A DNA stretch of 64,000 bases from Caenispirillum bisanense (GTDB taxonomy: Bacteria > Pseudomonadota > Alphaproteobacteria > Rhodospirillales > Rhodospirillaceae), in contig NZ_OCNJ01000004.1 of NCBI RefSeq assembly GCF_900230255.1, positions 62,001-126,000 on the forward strand, in the 5' to 3' direction. The notes below the pieces were generated by a model that saw only the letters and a list, made by a program, of their open reading frames with translations, made no database searches and was not told the origin of the DNA. The number at the start of each line of letters is the position of its first letter. The first letter of the stretch is position 1. Both the position numbers and the translations under genes were made by a program. Below are positions 59,952 through 64,000 of this stretch, piece by piece.

Positions 59952-61082
59952 ATGCAAAGGACAATCGGTTTCGTGTTCCGGATCTATCCGACCCTGTCGC
60001 GGTACGTGACGCGCCACTTCCTGGGGGCGTTCACCGGCACGTTGCTGGTCATCGCCGGCCTGATCGTGCTGTTCGACCTGATCGAGCTGCTGCGCCGCGC
60101 CGCCGGCACCGGCACGCCGGCGGGCGAACTTGTGGTCATGGCGCTGCTCAAGCTGCCCAACATGATCCACACCACCCTGCCCTTCGTGGTGCTGGTGGCC
60201 GCCATGATCACCTTCTGGCGGATGGCCCGGTCGTCGGAACTGGTGGTGATGCGCTCCTCCGGCGTCTCGGCCTGGCAGTTCCTGGCGCCCATCGTGCTGG
60301 TGACGGCGCTCATCGGCGTGATCGAGATCACGGTCATGAACCCGGTCGGCGCCCGCCTCTACGCCCGCTTCCAGGCCATGGAGCAGGATTTCAAGCTGTC
60401 CGACGATGCCGGCGCCCTGAACTTCTCGGGCGGCGGCATGTGGCTGCGCGAGAGCGGCCCCGGCGAGCGCACCGCCATCCTGCGGGCGGGGTTGGTGCGG
60501 CAGGAGGACTTCACGCTCAAGATGGGCCGCATCTCGGTCTTCGAGCTGAAGGACGAAAACCACTTCATCCGCCGCATCGAGGCCGACCGCGCCACCCTCG
60601 GCGACGGCGTGCTGAAGCTGCAGGACGCCTGGGTCATGGTGCCCGGCCTGCCGAGCCGCAAGCTCGACGCCATGGAGCTGCCGACCACCCTGACCATCGG
60701 CCGCATCCAGGAGAAATACGCCCAGCCCGAGAGCGTGCCGTTCTGGGAGCTGCCGGACTTCATCGCCTTCTTCGAATCGGCCGGCTTCTCGGCCCACCGC
60801 CACACCATCTACTGGCACAGCCTGCTGGCCTCGCCGCTGCTGCTGGCGTCCATGGTGCTGGTGGCCGCGGTGTTCACCATCAACCCGAACCTGCGGTCGG
60901 GCAAGCTGCTGTTCCGCGTGCTCGGCGGCGTCATGGCCGGGTTCGGCCTGTACTTCTACAGCAAGGTCACCTATGCCCTCGGCCTGTCGGACACCCTGCC
61001 GCTGGCCCTGGCGGCGTGGAGTCCGGCGGCGGTGACCGCGCTGCTCGGCACCGCCTTCCTGTTCCACCTGGAAGACGGCTGA
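59952..61082 (+). CDS. lptG: LPS export permease LptG
   Basis: Inner-membrane YjgP/YjgQ-type subunit of the LptBFG lipopolysaccharide exporter, 376 aa: three N-terminal spans (residues about 20-120), a periplasmic beta-jellyroll (about 140-285) and three C-terminal spans. The DLIELLRRAAG segment and SSELVVMRSSGVSAWQF coupling helix favour LptG over LptF. LptF is not adjacent. The GT39 and PAP2 genes follow 14 bases downstream, linking export with lipid A remodelling. Confidence 0.88.
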   Translation: MQRTIGFVFRIYPTLSRYVTRHFLGAFTGTLLVIAGLIVLFDLIELLRRAAGTGTPAGELVVMALLKLPNMIHTTLPFVVLVAAMITFWRMARSSELVVMRSSGVSAWQFLAPIVLVTALIGVIEITVMNPVGARLYARFQAMEQDFKLSDDAGALNFSGGGMWLRESGPGERTAILRAGLVRQEDFTLKMGRISVFELKDENHFIRRIEADRATLGDGVLKLQDAWVMVPGLPSRKLDAMELPTTLTIGRIQEKYAQPESVPFWELPDFIAFFESAGFSAHRHTIYWHSLLASPLLLASMVLVAAVFTINPNLRSGKLLFRVLGGVMAGFGLYFYSKVTYALGLSDTLPLALAAWSPAAVTALLGTAFLFHLEDG

Positions 61083-61096
61083 GGCGATCCCCCACC

Positions 61097-62593
61097 ATGC
61101 CTGCCATCCGTTCCCGCGGCCCCGGCTCCGCCCTCACCGGTCCGGTTCCCGTCGTCCTGCTGCTCGGCGCGCTGACCGTGTGGCGCGTCATGGCGCTGTC
61201 GGCGCTCGGCATCAACGTCAGCTTCGACGAGGCGCAGTACTGGCTGTGGGCGCAAGAGCCGGCCTTCGGCTACTTCTCCAAGCCCCCCATGGTCGCCTGG
61301 GCCATCGCCGCCACCACCGCCGTGTGCGGCGACGGCGAGGTCTGCGTCAAGCTGGGGTCGTCGCTCGCCCACTTCGGGGCGGCGCTGGCGCTCTATCACG
61401 TCGGCTGGCGGCTGTTCGACCGCCGCATCGGGTTCTGGAGCGCGCTGGCCTACGCCCTGATGCCCGGCGTGTCGTTCTCCAGCCTCGTCATCACCACCGA
61501 TCCCTTCCTGCTGCTGTTCTGGGCGCTGGCGCTGCTCATGCTGGTGCGGGTGCGCGAAGGGGCGGGGCTGGCGGCGTGGCTCGGGCTCGGGCTGTTCGTC
61601 GGACTCGGCCTGCTGTCCAAGTACGCCATGGTGTTCTTCGTGGTCTCGCTCGCCCTGTCGCTCGCCTGGGTGCCGAGCCTGCGCGGCGAGGCCCGCAAGG
61701 CCGGGCCGTGGCTGGCGCTGGTGGTGGCGGCGCTGTGCTATGCGCCGAACCTGTGGTGGAACTGGTCCAACGACTTCGTGTCCTACGCCCACACCCAGGC
61801 CAACGCCAACCTGGGCGGCGACCTGTTCAACCCCGACCAGCTGGCGGAGTTCGTCGGCAGCCAGTTCGGCGTGTTCGGCCCCGTCTTCTTCGCCGTGCTG
61901 CTGTGGATCGTGATTGCCCGCTGGCGGCCGACGGTCGGCGACGAGCGCTACCGCCTGCTCATCGCCTTCGCCCTGCCGGTGCTGGCGGTGATGACGGTGG
62001 AAAGCCTGCTCAGCCGCGCCAACGCCAACTGGGCCGCCACCGCCTACGTCGCCGCCTCGGTGCTGGTGACCGCCTGGCTGCTGGAGCGCGACCGCACGCG
62101 GCTGTTCAAGGCCGCCGTCGCGCTGCACCTCGTGGTGATCTTCGTGCTGCACAACTTCACCCTGCTCGCGCCGCTCGCCGGCATCGCGCCGGGCAGCAAG
62201 CTCGACCCGCTGAAGCGGGTGCGCGGCTGGGACGTCATGGGCGACAGCATCGCCGGCCTGCGCGCCCAGGCGCCCGACGCCCGGCTGCTGTTCGACGACC
62301 GCAAGACCATGGCGACGCTGGTCTATTACGTGCAGCCGCACCCCTTCGCCGCCCGCATGTGGAACCCCGGCGGCGCCATCGAGAACCACTACGAGCTGGA
62401 AATGGCGCTGGGCGACGCCGATGTGGGCGCCGGGCCCTTCCTCTACGTCACCCGCGCCGAGGATCCGGCGGCCGTGGTGGGCCGCTTCGAGACGGCGGAG
62501 CGAGTGGCGGTGCTGCGGGTGAGCCTGTCGGAAGACGCGGCGCTGACGCTCAACGTCTGGCGCCTGGACGGATTTCAGGGATACGGGTCTTGA
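61097..62593 (+). CDS. Glycosyltransferase family 39 protein
   Basis: 498-residue membrane glycosyltransferase. The catalytic loop is NVSFDEAQYWLWAQEPAFGY, with SKPPMVAWAIA and ITTDPFLLLFWALAL typical of ArnT/PMT-like enzymes; about ten spans and a C-terminal periplasmic domain. It uses a polyprenyl-phosphate sugar. Shares an operon with lptG and the overlapping PAP2 gene. Confidence 0.92.
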   Translation: MPAIRSRGPGSALTGPVPVVLLLGALTVWRVMALSALGINVSFDEAQYWLWAQEPAFGYFSKPPMVAWAIAATTAVCGDGEVCVKLGSSLAHFGAALALYHVGWRLFDRRIGFWSALAYALMPGVSFSSLVITTDPFLLLFWALALLMLVRVREGAGLAAWLGLGLFVGLGLLSKYAMVFFVVSLALSLAWVPSLRGEARKAGPWLALVVAALCYAPNLWWNWSNDFVSYAHTQANANLGGDLFNPDQLAEFVGSQFGVFGPVFFAVLLWIVIARWRPTVGDERYRLLIAFALPVLAVMTVESLLSRANANWAATAYVAASVLVTAWLLERDRTRLFKAAVALHLVVIFVLHNFTLLAPLAGIAPGSKLDPLKRVRGWDVMGDSIAGLRAQAPDARLLFDDRKTMATLVYYVQPHPFAARMWNPGGAIENHYELEMALGDADVGAGPFLYVTRAEDPAAVVGRFETAERVAVLRVSLSEDAALTLNVWRLDGFQGYGS

Positions 62594-63273
62594 TCGGTCG
62601 TTTCATCGAGGCCGCCGGCGCCTCCATCCGCGCCCGGCCGGCCGCCTGGGCGCTGGCCCTGGTGGCCTTCTTCCTGCTGTTCCCCAAGGTCGACATCTGG
62701 GCGAGCGGCCTGTTCTACGAGCCGGGCGCCGGCTTCGTGCACGCCCGCGGCTGGTTCGCCGAGTTCGTCCGCAAGGGCCTGCCGGTGCTGCTGTTCGGGG
62801 CGCTGCTGTTCGTGGTGATCCTGTGGGTCGCCGGCCGCCTGCTCGGCCAGCGCTTCCTCGGCATCGACGGGCGGGTGACGCTTTTCCTGGCCTCCTCGCT
62901 CGCCATCGGGCCGGGGCTCGTGGTCAACACCCTCCTCAAGGAGAACTGGGGCCGCGCCCGGCCGAGCCAGATCAAGGAATTCGGCGGCGACGCCGTCTAC
63001 ACCGCGCCGTGGGAGGTGACGGACCAGTGCGTCAGCAACTGCTCCTTCACGTCGGGCCACGGGGCGCTGGGCTTCTGGCTGGTCGCCTTCGCCTTCCTGG
63101 CGCCGCGCCGCTGGCGGGGCGAGGCCATCGCCGCCGCCCTGCTGGCGGGCTCGGGCGTGGCGCTGGTGCGCATCATCCAGGGCGGCCACTTCCTGTCCGA
63201 CACCCTCTGGTCCGCCGTCATCGTCGTGTCCATCACCTGGGCGCTGCACCGCCTGATCCTGGGAAAGCGCTGA
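62590..63273 (+). CDS. PAP2-family lipid phosphatase (LpxE/LpxF-like)
   Basis: 227-residue membrane phosphatase. KENWGRARP, FTSGHGALG and RIIQGGHFLSD give the KX6RP/SGH/RX5HX3D triad. Two cysteines (CVSNCSF) just before SGH may form a periplasmic disulfide, as in LpxF-like members. The start is TTG at 62590, overlapping the glycosyltransferase stop (TTGA). Confidence 0.9.
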   Translation: MIGRFIEAAGASIRARPAAWALALVAFFLLFPKVDIWASGLFYEPGAGFVHARGWFAEFVRKGLPVLLFGALLFVVILWVAGRLLGQRFLGIDGRVTLFLASSLAIGPGLVVNTLLKENWGRARPSQIKEFGGDAVYTAPWEVTDQCVSNCSFTSGHGALGFWLVAFAFLAPRRWRGEAIAAALLAGSGVALVRIIQGGHFLSDTLWSAVIVVSITWALHRLILGKR

Positions 63274-63277
63274 CGCC

Positions 63278-64000
63278 ATGACCGATCTCGTCCGCCTCAC
63301 CGCCGTCGCGGCCGTGCGCGCCCTGCGGGCCGGCCGCGTCTCGCCGCTGGAGCTGATCGACGCGGCGCTGGCCCGCATCGCCGCCGTCGACCCGGTGGTC
63401 AACGCCCTGCCGACGCTGTGCCCCGACCGCGCCCGCGACCACGCCCGCCGCGTCATGGCCGGGACGGGCGAAACCGGCGCCGCCGGCTGGCTCGCCGGGC
63501 TGCCACTGGTGGTGAAGGACCTGACGGACGTCGCCGGCGTGCGCACCACCTACGGCTCGCCCCTGTTCGCCGAGGCCGTGCCCAAGGCCAGCGACATCCT
63601 GGTGGAGCGGCTGGAAGCGCGCGGCGGCGTCGTGCTCGCCAAGAGCAACACGCCCGAATGGGGTGCGGGCGGCAATACCTTCAACGACGTGTTCGGCCGC
63701 ACCCTGAACCCGTGGGATACGCGCATGACCTGCGGCGGCTCCTCCGGCGGCTCGGCAGTGGCGCTGGCGACGGGCATGGCGTGGCTGGCGACGGGCTCCG
63801 ACCTCGGCGGGTCGCTGCGCCTGCCGGCCTCGTTCTGCGGCGTCGTCGGCCTGCGCCCGAGCCCCGGCCGCGTCGCCCACGGCCCGACGCGCGAGCCCTT
63901 CGGCCCGCTGTGGACCGACGGCCCCATGGGCCGCACCGTCGCCGACGTGGCGCTGATGCTCGACGCCATGACGGGGCCCGACCGCCGCGACCCGGTGGCG
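63278..64000 (+). CDS. Amidase (AS family), partial
   Basis: First 241 residues of an amidase-signature enzyme, open at the window end. The catalytic Lys is in LPLVVKDLTDVAG, the cis-Ser and nucleophile region is CGGSSGGSAVALATG with GSDLGGSLRLPASFCGVVGL. Substrate unknown. ATG 63278 lies four bases after the PAP2 stop, so it may be co-transcribed. Confidence 0.92.
   Translation, partial: MTDLVRLTAVAAVRALRAGRVSPLELIDAALARIAAVDPVVNALPTLCPDRARDHARRVMAGTGETGAAGWLAGLPLVVKDLTDVAGVRTTYGSPLFAEAVPKASDILVERLEARGGVVLAKSNTPEWGAGGNTFNDVFGRTLNPWDTRMTCGGSSGGSAVALATGMAWLATGSDLGGSLRLPASFCGVVGLRPSPGRVAHGPTREPFGPLWTDGPMGRTVADVALMLDAMTGPDRRDPVA

Overview
This 64 kb window is a very GC-rich (about 70 %), densely packed bacterial chromosome segment with no rRNA or tRNA gene, no insertion sequence, no CRISPR array and no phage gene that I could recognise. 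Gene content and order point to an alphaproteobacterium, most likely of the Rhodospirillales or a neighbouring order: a SAM-II (alphaproteobacterial type) riboswitch, a DUF3422 protein, a SUV3-like helicase with an S4-domain partner, the run gpmI-envC-ctpA-divergent polysaccharide deacetylase-rppH, hbd next to etfAB and a PduO-type cobalamin adenosyltransferase, and HPP and DUF533 proteins. The genus cannot be fixed from the sequence alone.

Left part (1-16.9 kb): an HNH nuclease; an Ssu/Tau-type ABC transporter (binding protein, permease, ATPase) behind a SAM-II riboswitch and an intrinsic terminator, followed by an OsmC protein; a REP cluster; ilvE; a YeiH-type exporter with its LysR regulator; a soluble three-PAS hybrid histidine kinase behind tldD; DUF3422; glgC; and a complete biotin ECF transporter bioMNY. 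Middle part (16.9-35.3 kb): gpmI, the cell-envelope genes envC, ctpA and a YibQ-like deacetylase, rppH, a bactofilin fused to a membrane anchor and a proline-rich tail, a CorC/CNNM transporter, aroK-aroB, two unrecognised genes upstream of xerD, the helicase/S4 pair and a hibernation factor. Then htpG with a heat-shock promoter, a ParE-type toxin-antitoxin pair, a HugZ-like protein, a copper pair (DUF2946 and PCu(A)C), a methyltransferase, a TetR regulator with its likely target HPP gene, and a large TPR/B12-binding-type radical SAM protein (42.6-45.3 kb).

Right part (45.3-64 kb): DUF533, a membrane-anchored HNH nuclease, a double cold-shock protein, moeA, two consecutive but divergent M17 leucyl aminopeptidases, an exported MetX-like alpha/beta hydrolase, two separate glycosyltransferase-39 plus PAP2-phosphatase pairs that flank hbd-etfAB-pduO-lptG, and an amidase cut by the window end.

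Most of this is housekeeping. The strongest non-routine signals are (i) the SAM-II riboswitch with a terminator in front of a sulfonate-type ABC transporter, (ii) a roughly 115-bp multi-hairpin element present in two copies 50 kb apart, each starting at a stop codon and showing compensatory base changes, (iii) the TPR/radical SAM orphan, (iv) the bactofilin fusion, and (v) the duplicated GT39/PAP2 module beside lptG, which suggests lipid A remodelling.
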